NCBI RefSeq assembly: GCF_030814435.1
Contig: NZ_JAUSUW010000006.1
Location: 124,001 to 188,000 of the forward strand
Source: Peteryoungia aggregata LMG 23059
Lineage (GTDB): Bacteria; Pseudomonadota; Alphaproteobacteria; Rhizobiales; Rhizobiaceae
Direction: 5' to 3'
Length of the DNA stretch: 64,000 bases
Position 1 is the first letter of the stretch. Each line of letters begins with the position of its first letter. This document shows, piece by piece, positions 1-8,455 of the stretch. The position numbers and the translations under genes were made by a program. A model generated the notes under the pieces. That model did no database searches, was not told the origin of the DNA, and worked only from the letters and a program-made list of their open reading frames with translations.

Positions 1-1
1 T

Positions 2-805
2 GCGATGCCCGGCCTGCATTTCCATCTCTGGCCGGTCGAATCGGTCGAGATCGTGAAGGTCACGGAGCAGCAGCAGAATGTCGGCAGCCGGCCGACTTCG
101 AACAATCCGGGCGCCGGTCTGATGCTCAGCGGCGATCAGAACATTGTCAGCGTTCAGTTCTCGGTGCTTTACACCGTGTCCGACCCGCAGTCCTATCTCT
201 TCAACCTCGAAGATCCGACCCAGACCCTGCAGCAGGTTGCCGAAAGCGCCATGCGTGAAGTGGTCGGTCGCCGTCCGGCACAGGACGTCTTCCGCGACAA
301 TCGTGAAGAGATCTCGACGCAGGTCCGCGACATCATTCAGGGCACCATGGATACCTATGGCGCCGGCATCGCGATCAACGCGGTTCCGATCGAGGACGCT
401 GCTCCTCCGCGCGAAGTGGCAGAAGCCTTCGAAGAAGTTCAGCGCGCCCAGCAGGACGAAGACCGCTTCGTCGAAGAGGCCAACCAATACGCCAACCAGC
501 GTCTTGGTCAGGCTCGAGGCCAGGCCGCCCAGATCCGCGAAGAGGCAGCCGCCTATAAGGATCAGGTGGTGAAGGAAGCGGAAGGTGAGGCTCAGCGCTT
601 CATTTCGATCTATGACGAATACGTCAAGGCGCCAGACGTGACGCGCCAGCGTATCTATCTGGAAACCATGGAGAATGTCCTGCGCAATTCGAACAAGGTG
701 ATCATCGACGAGAAGCAGGGGGTCGTGCCTTACCTGCCGCTCAACGAAATCACGCGTCAGCCGGCCAACCAGCCGGCAGGCCAGTCGACGACCGGAGGGA
801 ACTGA
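2..805 (+). CDS. hflK: FtsH modulator HflK (5' end outside window)
   Basis: This is an SPFH/prohibitin-family membrane protein that with HflC forms the large periplasmic-side complex controlling the FtsH protease. The frame is open at the left edge, so the N-terminal cytoplasmic and membrane segment is missing. What remains is the SPFH core, a long charged coiled-coil rich in Glu, Gln and Ala (about 410-600), and a short Pro/Gln/Asn-rich tail. The next gene, hflC, starts one base after this stop, which is the standard hflKC arrangement. The HflK assignment rests on the position before hflC and the tail ending in a polar linker. Confidence 0.93.
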   Translation, partial: AMPGLHFHLWPVESVEIVKVTEQQQNVGSRPTSNNPGAGLMLSGDQNIVSVQFSVLYTVSDPQSYLFNLEDPTQTLQQVAESAMREVVGRRPAQDVFRDNREEISTQVRDIIQGTMDTYGAGIAINAVPIEDAAPPREVAEAFEEVQRAQQDEDRFVEEANQYANQRLGQARGQAAQIREEAAAYKDQVVKEAEGEAQRFISIYDEYVKAPDVTRQRIYLETMENVLRNSNKVIIDEKQGVVPYLPLNEITRQPANQPAGQSTTGGN

Positions 806-806
806 C

Positions 807-1745
807 ATGCAAAACCGTCTTCCCTATTTCATCGTCGCTCTCGGCGTTGCGCTCTTTTTCGTCTATTCGTCGATCTTCGTGGTCAACGAACGCGAACAGG
901 CCATCGTGTTGCGCTTCGGCCAAATCCAAGACGTCAAGGCCGAGCCGGGCATCTACTTCAAGCTGCCCTTCGCCTTCATGGATGCCGACCGCGTCCAGTA
1001 TGTCGAAGACCGTGCGCTCCGTTTCGACCTGCCGAACATCCGTGTTCAGGTGCGTGGCGGTGCCTTCTATGAAGTCGACGCTTTCGCCGTCTATCGCATC
1101 ACCGATGCCCGTCGCTTCCGCGAAACGGTCTCGGCCGATCGGGAAGCCGCCGAATCGCGTCTGCGCACCCGTCTCGATGCAGCGCTTCGCCGTGTTTACG
1201 GTCTGCGCAACTTCGATGCCGCCCTTTCCGAAGAGCGTGGTTCGATGATGTCGGACGTGCGCAACGATCTTCAGGCGGCAGCCGAAAGCCTCGGCCTGCA
1301 GGTCACCGATGTCCGCATCCGCCGCACAGACCTGACGCAGGAAGTCTCGCAGCAGACCTTCCAGCGCATGAAGGCCGAGCGTCTTGCCGAAGCGGAACTG
1401 ATCCGTGCCCGTGGTAACGAAGAAAGCCAGCGTCGCCGGGCGATCGCCGACCGTCAGGTCGTCGAGCTCCAGGCCGAAGCGCAGCGTGATTCGGAAATCC
1501 TGCGCGGTGAAGGCGATGCCCAGCGCAACAGCATCTTCGCCGATGCCTTCCAGCGCGACCCGGCCTTCTTCGAGTTCTATCGCTCGATGCGCGCCTATGT
1601 TGCTTCGATGAGCAACCAGGGTACGACGATGGTGCTTTCGCCGGACAGCGACTTCTTCCGCTTCTTCAACAGCGGGGTCGGAACTGGTGGGGCAGGACAA
1701 GCTGTCCCTACACCGGTGACACCGCCGGCGGCGGTCGGCAACTGA
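807..1745 (+). CDS. hflC: FtsH modulator HflC
   Basis: HflC is the partner of HflK and regulates FtsH-mediated degradation of membrane proteins. The 312-aa protein starts with a single N-terminal membrane anchor (about residues 5-25, ending VYSSIFVVNEREQA), followed by the SPFH domain and a charged coiled-coil near residues 190-240. A strong Shine-Dalgarno (GGAGGG) lies in the end of hflK. The C-terminal tail is Gly/Pro/Ala-rich. The length fits rhizobial HflC. It is cotranscribed with hflK and probably with the small DUF2065 gene that follows. Confidence 0.95.
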   Translation: MQNRLPYFIVALGVALFFVYSSIFVVNEREQAIVLRFGQIQDVKAEPGIYFKLPFAFMDADRVQYVEDRALRFDLPNIRVQVRGGAFYEVDAFAVYRITDARRFRETVSADREAAESRLRTRLDAALRRVYGLRNFDAALSEERGSMMSDVRNDLQAAAESLGLQVTDVRIRRTDLTQEVSQQTFQRMKAERLAEAELIRARGNEESQRRRAIADRQVVELQAEAQRDSEILRGEGDAQRNSIFADAFQRDPAFFEFYRSMRAYVASMSNQGTTMVLSPDSDFFRFFNSGVGTGGAGQAVPTPVTPPAAVGN

Positions 1746-1749
1746 CCTG

Positions 1750-1935
1750 ATGGATGACCTGTTCGCAGGGATCGCCATCTTTCTGATCATCGAGGGGCTG
1801 GCCTATGCGCTGGCCCCTCGTTTTCTTGTGCGCATGGCAAGACTTCTGCCGCACATTCCTGAGGAGCAGTTGCGACTGCTTGGCCTTACGGCCGTGACCT
1901 TCGGCGCCGCAATGTTGTGGTTGCTGCGCGGCTGA
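1750..1935 (+). CDS. DUF2065 small inner-membrane protein
   Basis: This 61-aa protein has two short hydrophobic segments separated by a Pro/Arg-containing turn (LAPRFLVRMA). It matches the size and layout of the DUF2065 family, which is commonly found directly after hflKC in proteobacteria. It begins four bases after the hflC stop and is almost certainly in the same transcript. Its biochemical role is unknown. Conserved linkage suggests a part in the HflKC/FtsH quality-control complex, but that is inference. Confidence 0.85.
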   Translation: MDDLFAGIAIFLIIEGLAYALAPRFLVRMARLLPHIPEEQLRLLGLTAVTFGAAMLWLLRG

Positions 1936-2045
1936 CAAGATCTGGTCGCAAGCTGCGGTTAGAGCTATTCCGGGAATTGTGATTTTGCCTTTGCCCATTC
2001 CGCCTTATGTTCATTGAGACACCAGACAATCCAGTGAGGAAGCCG

Positions 2046-3641
2046 ATGATGAAACCCGTCCGCGCGTCGCGAATGATCCTGCCGGCTCTCCTCATGGGAA
2101 CCGCGCTTGCGGTGGGTGCAGTCGGCGCGCCGCGTCCAGCTTTCGCCCAGGGGCCCGATTCGGTGGCCGATCTCGCCAGCGGCCTGCTGGGAGCTGTGGT
2201 CAACATCTCGACATCGCAGAGCGTGGCGGAAGAGGGGGATGGGCCGCTGCCGCAGGTGCCGGAAGGCTCGCCGTTCCAGGAACTCTTCGAGGATTTCTAC
2301 AAGAACCGCGAAGGCGGGGAGAGCAACAACCGGGTCAATTCGCTCGGTTCGGGATTCGTGATCGACCCGACCGGTTTCATCGTCACCAACAATCACGTCA
2401 TCGAAAACGCCGATGACATCGAAGTCATCTTCTCGGATGGATCGAAGCTCAAGGCGAAGCTGATCGGCACCGATACCAAAACCGATCTCTCCGTGCTGAA
2501 GGTCGAACCGCCGCAGCCACTGACCTCGGTCAAGTTCGGTGATTCCCGGAAGATGCGAATCGGTGACTGGGTCATGGCGATCGGCAACCCCTTCGGCCTC
2601 GGGGGATCCGTCACCGTCGGCATCATCTCGGCCAGCGGTCGCAACATCAATGCCGGCCCCTATGACAATTTCATTCAGACGGATGCTGCGATCAACAAGG
2701 GCAATTCCGGTGGACCGCTGTTCAACATGAGCGGTGACGTCATCGGCATCAACACGGCCATCATCTCGCCAAGCGGCGGCTCCATCGGGATCGGCTTTGC
2801 CGTGCCGACGGAGCTTGCGGAAAACATCGTCCAGCAATTGATCGAATTCGGCGAGACTCGGCGTGGCTGGCTCGGCGTGCGTATTCAGCCGGTTTCGGAT
2901 GAAGTGGCAGAGAGCCTCAATATCGGTCGGGCGCGTGGTGCCCTGATCAGCGGAATCGTCGAGGGCGGGCCCGTGGCCGACGGTCCGATCCAGGTCGGCG
3001 ACATCGTCATTTCCTTCAACGGGCGCGCGATCACCGAGACACGTGACCTGACCCGGATCGTCGCCGAAAGCCCGATCGGGGAGGCCCTCGACGTGGCGAT
3101 CCTGCGCGACGGCAAGGAGCAGACGGTGAAGGTCACGCTCGGACGTCTTGAGGATGAGGTCGCCGATAACGAGACGGCTGAGCCAGAAACGGCTGTTGGG
3201 CCGGGCGCGGAGGGAACGGCGCCCGACGGCGGCGATGACAAGGCGACCGAAGACCAGCAACAGGATGAGACGCCCCCTGGAACAAACGGGGAGGACGGAC
3301 AGGGGGCGACGGCAGACGATGCGCAGCCGAGTGCCCCGGTCACCGAGGGGCTGATCGGTGTCGAACTCTCGGCCCTCGACGATGCCAAGCGCGAGAGTTT
3401 CTCGATCGCCGAAGGTGTCGAGGGTGTCCTGATCACCCGCGTCCTGCCAGGCTCCAGGGCCGAGAGCAAGGGCCTGCTTGTCGGCGAGGTCATCGTCGAA
3501 GTGGCGCAGGAATTCATGAAGACACCGCAGCAGGTTGCCGAGAAGCTGACCAGCATCAAGGGCGAGGGGCGCCGGAGTGGTTACCTGATGATCGCCGACA
3601 AGGACGGCAATCTGCGTCTCGTCGCCGTGCCTCTGGAGTGA
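2046..3641 (+). CDS. Do-family (DegP/MucD-like) periplasmic serine protease
   Basis: This is a periplasmic trypsin-like protease/chaperone with two PDZ domains that handles misfolded envelope proteins. A signal peptide ends near PAFAQ. The catalytic triad is visible as His117 (TNNHVIEN), Asp147 (TKTDLSVL) and Ser221 (GNSGGP). PDZ1 follows at about 270-365 and PDZ2 at the C-terminus. A Shine-Dalgarno (GTGAGGA, 2034-2040) supports ATG 2046 or the adjacent ATG 2049 rather than the upstream ATG at 2007. An acidic, Gly/Gln-rich linker of about 65 residues separates the PDZ domains. It lies just downstream of hflKC, as in related rhizobia. Confidence 0.93.
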   Translation: MMKPVRASRMILPALLMGTALAVGAVGAPRPAFAQGPDSVADLASGLLGAVVNISTSQSVAEEGDGPLPQVPEGSPFQELFEDFYKNREGGESNNRVNSLGSGFVIDPTGFIVTNNHVIENADDIEVIFSDGSKLKAKLIGTDTKTDLSVLKVEPPQPLTSVKFGDSRKMRIGDWVMAIGNPFGLGGSVTVGIISASGRNINAGPYDNFIQTDAAINKGNSGGPLFNMSGDVIGINTAIISPSGGSIGIGFAVPTELAENIVQQLIEFGETRRGWLGVRIQPVSDEVAESLNIGRARGALISGIVEGGPVADGPIQVGDIVISFNGRAITETRDLTRIVAESPIGEALDVAILRDGKEQTVKVTLGRLEDEVADNETAEPETAVGPGAEGTAPDGGDDKATEDQQQDETPPGTNGEDGQGATADDAQPSAPVTEGLIGVELSALDDAKRESFSIAEGVEGVLITRVLPGSRAESKGLLVGEVIVEVAQEFMKTPQQVAEKLTSIKGEGRRSGYLMIADKDGNLRLVAVPLE

Positions 3642-3645
3642 GGGA

Positions 3646-6021
3646 TCAGCCGTACAGGCGCTGTACGGAGATGCTGTTCTGGCGGAGATAGTCCTCGAAT
3701 TGCTCCGGAGGCATGGGGCGCCCGGCAAGGAATCCCTGGATCTCCCCGCAACTCAGGTGCCGCAACAGTTCGAACTGCCCCTTCGTCTCCACACCTTCTG
3801 CCGCAACGCTCATTCGCAGATCGCGGGCGAGCTTGATGACGGCCTCAACGATGGCTCGGCTGTCGGGGTTGGTCTCCAGATCAGAGATGAAGGATTGATC
3901 AATTTTCAGTTTGTCGAAATGGTAGCGACGCAGATAGCTGAGTGACGAGAAGCCCGTGCCGAAGTCGTCCAACGCGATGCGCAGGCCGAGCTTCGATAGT
4001 GAGGCAAGCGTTTCCTCCACCCCGATCGTCATTTCCATCAGCAGGCTTTCGGTCACCTCCAGTTCGAGACGGTGCGCCGGCAGCGCATTCTGCTTCAGCG
4101 TGCTCTCCACCAGAGGCAGAAGCCCTGGGCTCAGGAACTGGCGTGAAGACAGATTGACGGCGATGCGGATGTGCTCGGGCCAGTTCACCGCGTGCTGGCA
4201 GGCCTTGCGCAGGACCCAGCTGCCGATGGCGCCGATCTGGCCCGATTCTTCGGCGATAGGGATGAACTCGCCGGGGCTGATGGCCCCCAGGGTCGGATGG
4301 TTCCAGCGCAGCAGTGCCTCGGCGCAGACAACCGTTCGGGTCTGGGCATCGACGAGAGGCTGGAAATTGATGCTGAGGCTTTCCTCGGCCACGGCGATCG
4401 CCAGTTCCTGTTCGATCATGCTGCGACGCCGGGCGGCGGAATCCAATGATCCGTCGAAGAACCGGTAGCGATTGCGCCCGTCACGCTTGGCTCGGTAGAG
4501 GGCAAGGTCGGCGTTGCGCATCAGCTGGTCTGGATCCGTGCCGTCGATCGGTGCGCAGGCGATGCCGATGCTGACGCCGACCTGGGCCGAACCACAACGC
4601 AGTGAGATCGGTTTCTGCAGTTTGTCGATGATCCTGGCGGCGAGCGTCGCCGCGCTTTGCGGGTCGTCACCCGAGACATGCAGGATTGCGAACTCGTCGC
4701 CGCCGATGCGCGCCAGAGTGTCTGATTCACCGCGGAGCTGGCTGAGAATGCTGGCAACGGTCCTGAGCAGTTCGTCGCCACCGGTGTGCCCGAAATTGTC
4801 GTTGATCTGCTTGAAGCGATCGAGGTCCAGAAGAAGCACCGAGAAGGGATCGCCGAAGCGTTCATGGCGTGACACCGCGCGGGTGAAATCCTCCGACAGG
4901 AGGACACGGTTGCCGACGTCGGTGAGCGGATCGTGGCGGGCCATGTGCTCGATGCGCAAACGGCTTTCCCTGCTTGCCGTAACGTCACGCCCAACCCCAC
5001 GGTAACCCTCGAAGTTGCCGTTCCGGTCGAAGATTGCCTTGGCGGTCAGGGACCAGATCGCCAGTTCGCCGCCGAGTTCGACACAGATATCCTGATCGCG
5101 GAAGGACTGCCGTGCCTCCAGACAGGATCTGAAATTCTCCCGACAGTCCAGTCCGTCAATTCCGACTGGCGAGAAGGGAATGATATTGGTGATCGGCTTG
5201 CCGATGACCATGTCTTCCGGCATCTGGATCTTGTCGTAAAAGCGTGCCGAGGCGCGCTCCAGGCCGAGGTTGCGGTCCGCACCCCACAGCCAGTCGGCTG
5301 CGTTTTCCTCGAAATCGTTGAGCAGGAGGTTGATGACATCGCGCTGTTCGTCGGCCGCGAGCTTCGCCCGGACGCGCTCTGTCAGGCTGGCGCAAACAGC
5401 CAGTGACGAGCGCACTATGATGGCGGCGAAGACGAGATAGAGTACGAACAGATAGGCGCCGACGATCGAGGGATCTCGCGACAATGCGATCGCCGCTCCG
5501 ACGGCGACCGTGCTGCAGAAGACAATGGATGCAGGGGGGATTGTCGCCAGGGCAAATCCGCCCCCGCCCGCCATGCCGACGGTCAGGGCGATGAGCACCA
5601 TGCGCTGTGTCTCGTCAGCGGTGTGGTAGGCCACGACATCGAGCATTGCCCAGAGCCCGCTCAGGATTGCGGCATAGAGGACCGCTCGGGCGGTACCACG
5701 CAGGCTGGCCCTTTCGCGGGGTGCCCGGCTGCGGGCACGCCACCAGCTCGACAGCGTATAGAGAGCGACGGCGACGAGCATCAGGCAGATCACGTTGACC
5801 GCGAATGTCGACGGACTGTCGCGAAAGGCAAAGAGCGCCAGGGTCGCGTTGCAGAGGTTCGCCGTCATCATCCAAGGCGTATTCGCCCTGACCACGGAAA
5901 GCCGGATGGCGCGTATGCGCTCTGCTTCCTCCGCTGTCTGGCCACCTTCTCCAAGGCGCAGGAAGCGGTCGAACATGCTCGCCATTCGGGTGCCTATGCG
6001 CGCCAGGACAGGTTTCTCCAT
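3646..6021 (-). CDS. Membrane GGDEF-EAL protein with PAS domain (c-di-GMP turnover)
   Basis: The 791-aa protein carries about five hydrophobic segments (residues 50-210), a PAS-like sensor (about 230-350), a GGDEF domain with intact GGDEF at 440-444, and an EAL domain with EALLRW at 568-573. It could therefore make and/or degrade c-di-GMP at the inner membrane. No RxxD inhibitory site sits at the usual distance before GGDEF. Its 3' end converges on the protease gene with four bases between them, so the two operons meet tail to tail. Which activity dominates cannot be told from sequence. Confidence 0.92.
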   Translation of the reverse strand: MEKPVLARIGTRMASMFDRFLRLGEGGQTAEEAERIRAIRLSVVRANTPWMMTANLCNATLALFAFRDSPSTFAVNVICLMLVAVALYTLSSWWRARSRAPRERASLRGTARAVLYAAILSGLWAMLDVVAYHTADETQRMVLIALTVGMAGGGGFALATIPPASIVFCSTVAVGAAIALSRDPSIVGAYLFVLYLVFAAIIVRSSLAVCASLTERVRAKLAADEQRDVINLLLNDFEENAADWLWGADRNLGLERASARFYDKIQMPEDMVIGKPITNIIPFSPVGIDGLDCRENFRSCLEARQSFRDQDICVELGGELAIWSLTAKAIFDRNGNFEGYRGVGRDVTASRESRLRIEHMARHDPLTDVGNRVLLSEDFTRAVSRHERFGDPFSVLLLDLDRFKQINDNFGHTGGDELLRTVASILSQLRGESDTLARIGGDEFAILHVSGDDPQSAATLAARIIDKLQKPISLRCGSAQVGVSIGIACAPIDGTDPDQLMRNADLALYRAKRDGRNRYRFFDGSLDSAARRRSMIEQELAIAVAEESLSINFQPLVDAQTRTVVCAEALLRWNHPTLGAISPGEFIPIAEESGQIGAIGSWVLRKACQHAVNWPEHIRIAVNLSSRQFLSPGLLPLVESTLKQNALPAHRLELEVTESLLMEMTIGVEETLASLSKLGLRIALDDFGTGFSSLSYLRRYHFDKLKIDQSFISDLETNPDSRAIVEAVIKLARDLRMSVAAEGVETKGQFELLRHLSCGEIQGFLAGRPMPPEQFEDYLRQNSISVQRLYG

Positions 6022-6066
6022 GCGCCAACCTATAGTCGCGATATTTTAAGTCTGCGTAAATTAGGC

Positions 6067-6633
6067 CTATCGCCTTTTCCCTGTTCCGAGAATTTCGGCC
6101 GTTGCCCGATACAGGACATGTCTCTTCAGATGGGGGTGGGTGTCGGGGACTTTCGGGTGATCGAAGTCCCTGTCGACGAGGTGCTGCATCCCGAGGCGCC
6201 GCATCACGGCGATCGATCTCTCGTTGTCTTGGACGGCGAAGGCATAGACTTCCGGAATGGCGAGCGCGGCGGTCGCATGGTCGAGAAGGCGCGCGGCTGC
6301 CTCTGTCACATAACCCTGGCCCCAGAACCTCGTGGCGAGGCGCCAACCGATCTCCACCGAACCATCCGGCAGGATTCCGGGAAGGTCGACGGGGGCGAGG
6401 CCGCAGAACCCCATGGCTTCATCCGTCTGGCGGTCTGCCAGCGCGTAGAAGCCGAGACCGGTCTCGGCGATCATGTCCCGATTGCGGTCGAACAGGAGGT
6501 CGCAGTCTGCATGGCTGCGGCGCACGGGGAAGAATTGCATGACCCTTTCGTCGCGGTTGATCTCGCGAAACAGGTTGCGATCCTCCTCCTGCCAGTTGCG
6601 CAGAGCCAGACGCTCTGTCTCGACGATCGACAT
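6067..6633 (-). CDS. GNAT-family N-acetyltransferase (RimJ/RimL type)
   Basis: This 188-aa protein has the RimJ/RimL-like layout: an N-terminal strand with ETERLALRNWQEED, a middle EIGWRLATRFWGQGYVTEAA segment matching the acetyl-CoA pyrophosphate-binding loop, and a late NERSIAVMRRLGM motif. Such enzymes acetylate ribosomal proteins, amino acids or small molecules, and the substrate is unknown here. A longer TTG start at 6648 would overlap the serB stop, so I prefer ATG 6633. It probably sits in one transcript with serB, eleven bases upstream. Confidence 0.88.
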   Translation of the reverse strand: MSIVETERLALRNWQEEDRNLFREINRDERVMQFFPVRRSHADCDLLFDRNRDMIAETGLGFYALADRQTDEAMGFCGLAPVDLPGILPDGSVEIGWRLATRFWGQGYVTEAAARLLDHATAALAIPEVYAFAVQDNERSIAVMRRLGMQHLVDRDFDHPKVPDTHPHLKRHVLYRATAEILGTGKRR

Positions 6634-6644
6634 GAGGCTATGTC

Positions 6645-7535
6645 TCAAGGCGTCACGAAGTCGGTCTTGCGGTAACCCTGCAGGTAGAGGAGGGCGGTCA
6701 GGTCGCCGTGATCGATGCGGATCCTGGCTTCGGCGGCGACAGTCGGCTTGGCATGCAGGGCGACACCGGAGCCTGCAACGCCCAGCATGCCGAGGTCATT
6801 GGCTCCGTCGCCCACGGCAATCACATCATTCGGGGAGATCCCAAGCCGGCCAGCGATCTCAAGCAGCGAATCGACCTTGGCCTGCTTGCCGAGAATGGGT
6901 TCGGCCACCTCGCCGGTCAGGGCGCCATCCTGTTCGATGAGGATGTTGGCGCGGTTCTCATGGAAACCAAGCATTGCAGCAATGGGGGCGGTGAAGACGG
7001 TAAAGCCGCCGGAGACGAGCGCGGTGTAGCCACCCTTTGCCTTCATCGTTGCGATCAGTTCCCGGCCGCCCGGGGTCAGTGTGATCCGCCTGGCAATCAC
7101 TTCGTCGACCACCGAGATCGGCAGGCCCTTGAGGAGTGCAACGCGCTCGCGAAGCGCCGGCTCGAAGGCGATTTCGCCGTTCATGGCGCGTGCCGTGATC
7201 TCAGAAACCTTGTCCTTCAGCCCCACTTCAGCCGCCAGCTCATCAATGCATTCCTGGCCGATCATCGTCGAATCCATGTCGGCGATGAGGAAAGATTTAC
7301 GCCTGAGGTCGGCGCTCTGCACTGCGACGTCGACTGGATGGCCGGTCAGGGCACCACGCAGCAGGCGCTCTGCCTCGGCGGCGTCTGTGGTGTCCAGAAG
7401 CGGTATGTCGCAGGCGACGCCATCAGCCAGCCAGTACAGACGTGAAGATTCCACAGCGTCTGCGGCCCTCTCGGCGAGCGCCGAGGTCAGAATGGGGTTT
7501 GACGGATTGGCGACAAGCGTGGCAACCAAGGCCAT
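6645..7535 (-). CDS. serB: Phosphoserine phosphatase SerB
   Basis: SerB catalyses the last step of serine synthesis, hydrolysing O-phosphoserine in the cytoplasm. The HAD motif I is visible as DMDSTMIGQE, with motif II in the VSGGFTVFTAP segment and motif III/IV in the VAVGDGANDLGML segment. The 296-aa length fits the family with its N-terminal regulatory region. I chose ATG 7535 over a longer frame because AAGGA lies about nine bases upstream on the minus strand. Its start codon overlaps the divergent miaA start codon. Confidence 0.95.
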   Translation of the reverse strand: MALVATLVANPSNPILTSALAERAADAVESSRLYWLADGVACDIPLLDTTDAAEAERLLRGALTGHPVDVAVQSADLRRKSFLIADMDSTMIGQECIDELAAEVGLKDKVSEITARAMNGEIAFEPALRERVALLKGLPISVVDEVIARRITLTPGGRELIATMKAKGGYTALVSGGFTVFTAPIAAMLGFHENRANILIEQDGALTGEVAEPILGKQAKVDSLLEIAGRLGISPNDVIAVGDGANDLGMLGVAGSGVALHAKPTVAAEARIRIDHGDLTALLYLQGYRKTDFVTP

Positions 7536-8448
7536 GATGGAAGATCCTTGCAAGAACAATGACGCGATCCTGATAACCGGGCCGACTGCCAGCGGCAAGT
7601 CCGCGCTCGCGCTGGACTTCGCGCGTCTTTATGACGGCGTCGTGATCAATGCCGACAGCATGCAGGTCTACGATACCTTGCGCGTCGTGACCGCCCGCCC
7701 GAGCGATGCTGACATGGAGGGCGTTCCGCACCGGCTATACGGGCATGTTCCGGCGGGCCAGAGCTATTCGACCGGCGACTGGTTGCGGGAGATGGACCAC
7801 CTGCTTGGCACCCTGAAGGCAGAAGGACGCATGCCAGTCATCGTCGGGGGAACCGGCCTCTATTTCAAGGCGCTCACCGGGGGGCTTTCGGACATGCCCG
7901 TCATTCCGGACCCGGTGAGAGCTGTCTTGAGGGAGCGATTGGCTGCTGAGGGTGGCGATGTGCTCCATCGGGAACTGTCGACGGTCGATCCACAAATGGC
8001 TGATCGTCTGAACCCGAGTGATGGCCAGCGCATCGTCCGTGCGCTGGAGGTGTTTCGAGTGACGGGGCGGTCGATTGCGGATTTCCAGAAGCAGTCCGGA
8101 CCGATGCTGGTCGAGCCCGAAAGGGCATTGAGGCTCGTCGTCCTGCCAGACCGCAATCTCCTGCATGCTCGGATTAACCTCAGGTTCGAGAAGATGATGA
8201 CAGAGGGGGCAATTGAGGAAGTCGTGGCCTTGCTCGACCTGGGTTTGGCTCCGGAGATGCCGGTCATGAAGGCGATCGGGGTGTCGCAGATTGCCGACAT
8301 GCTCGCGGGCCACATTAGTCGTGCCGAGGCCATCGCACGGGCTTCTGCGGCGACGCGGCAATATGCCAAGCGCCAGATGACGTGGTTCCGCAACCAGATG
8401 GACGAGGGTTGGCAGAGGATCGATCCGGCGGTCTACCGGGTCGCCTGA
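7534..8448 (+). CDS. miaA: tRNA dimethylallyltransferase MiaA
   Basis: MiaA transfers a dimethylallyl group from DMAPP to A37 of tRNAs that read UNN codons. The P-loop GPTASGKSALA lies near the N-terminus, followed by the conserved NADSMQVYDTLRVVTARPS region, the GGTGLYFKALTGGL segment and a C-terminal RQYAKRQMTWFRNQ motif. The length is 304 aa. The start is ATG 7534 or the adjacent ATG 7537. The upstream ribosome-binding signal (AAGG) is weak, and any promoter must lie inside serB because the two genes diverge from overlapping start codons. Confidence 0.95.
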   Translation: MMEDPCKNNDAILITGPTASGKSALALDFARLYDGVVINADSMQVYDTLRVVTARPSDADMEGVPHRLYGHVPAGQSYSTGDWLREMDHLLGTLKAEGRMPVIVGGTGLYFKALTGGLSDMPVIPDPVRAVLRERLAAEGGDVLHRELSTVDPQMADRLNPSDGQRIVRALEVFRVTGRSIADFQKQSGPMLVEPERALRLVVLPDRNLLHARINLRFEKMMTEGAIEEVVALLDLGLAPEMPVMKAIGVSQIADMLAGHISRAEAIARASAATRQYAKRQMTWFRNQMDEGWQRIDPAVYRVA

Positions 8449-8455
8449 TGCGTGC

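Noticed and set aside
1965..3728. A 587-codon frame antisense to the Do protease gene
   Set aside because: The plus strand has the full catalytic triad and two PDZ domains, and the antisense product resembles no protein.
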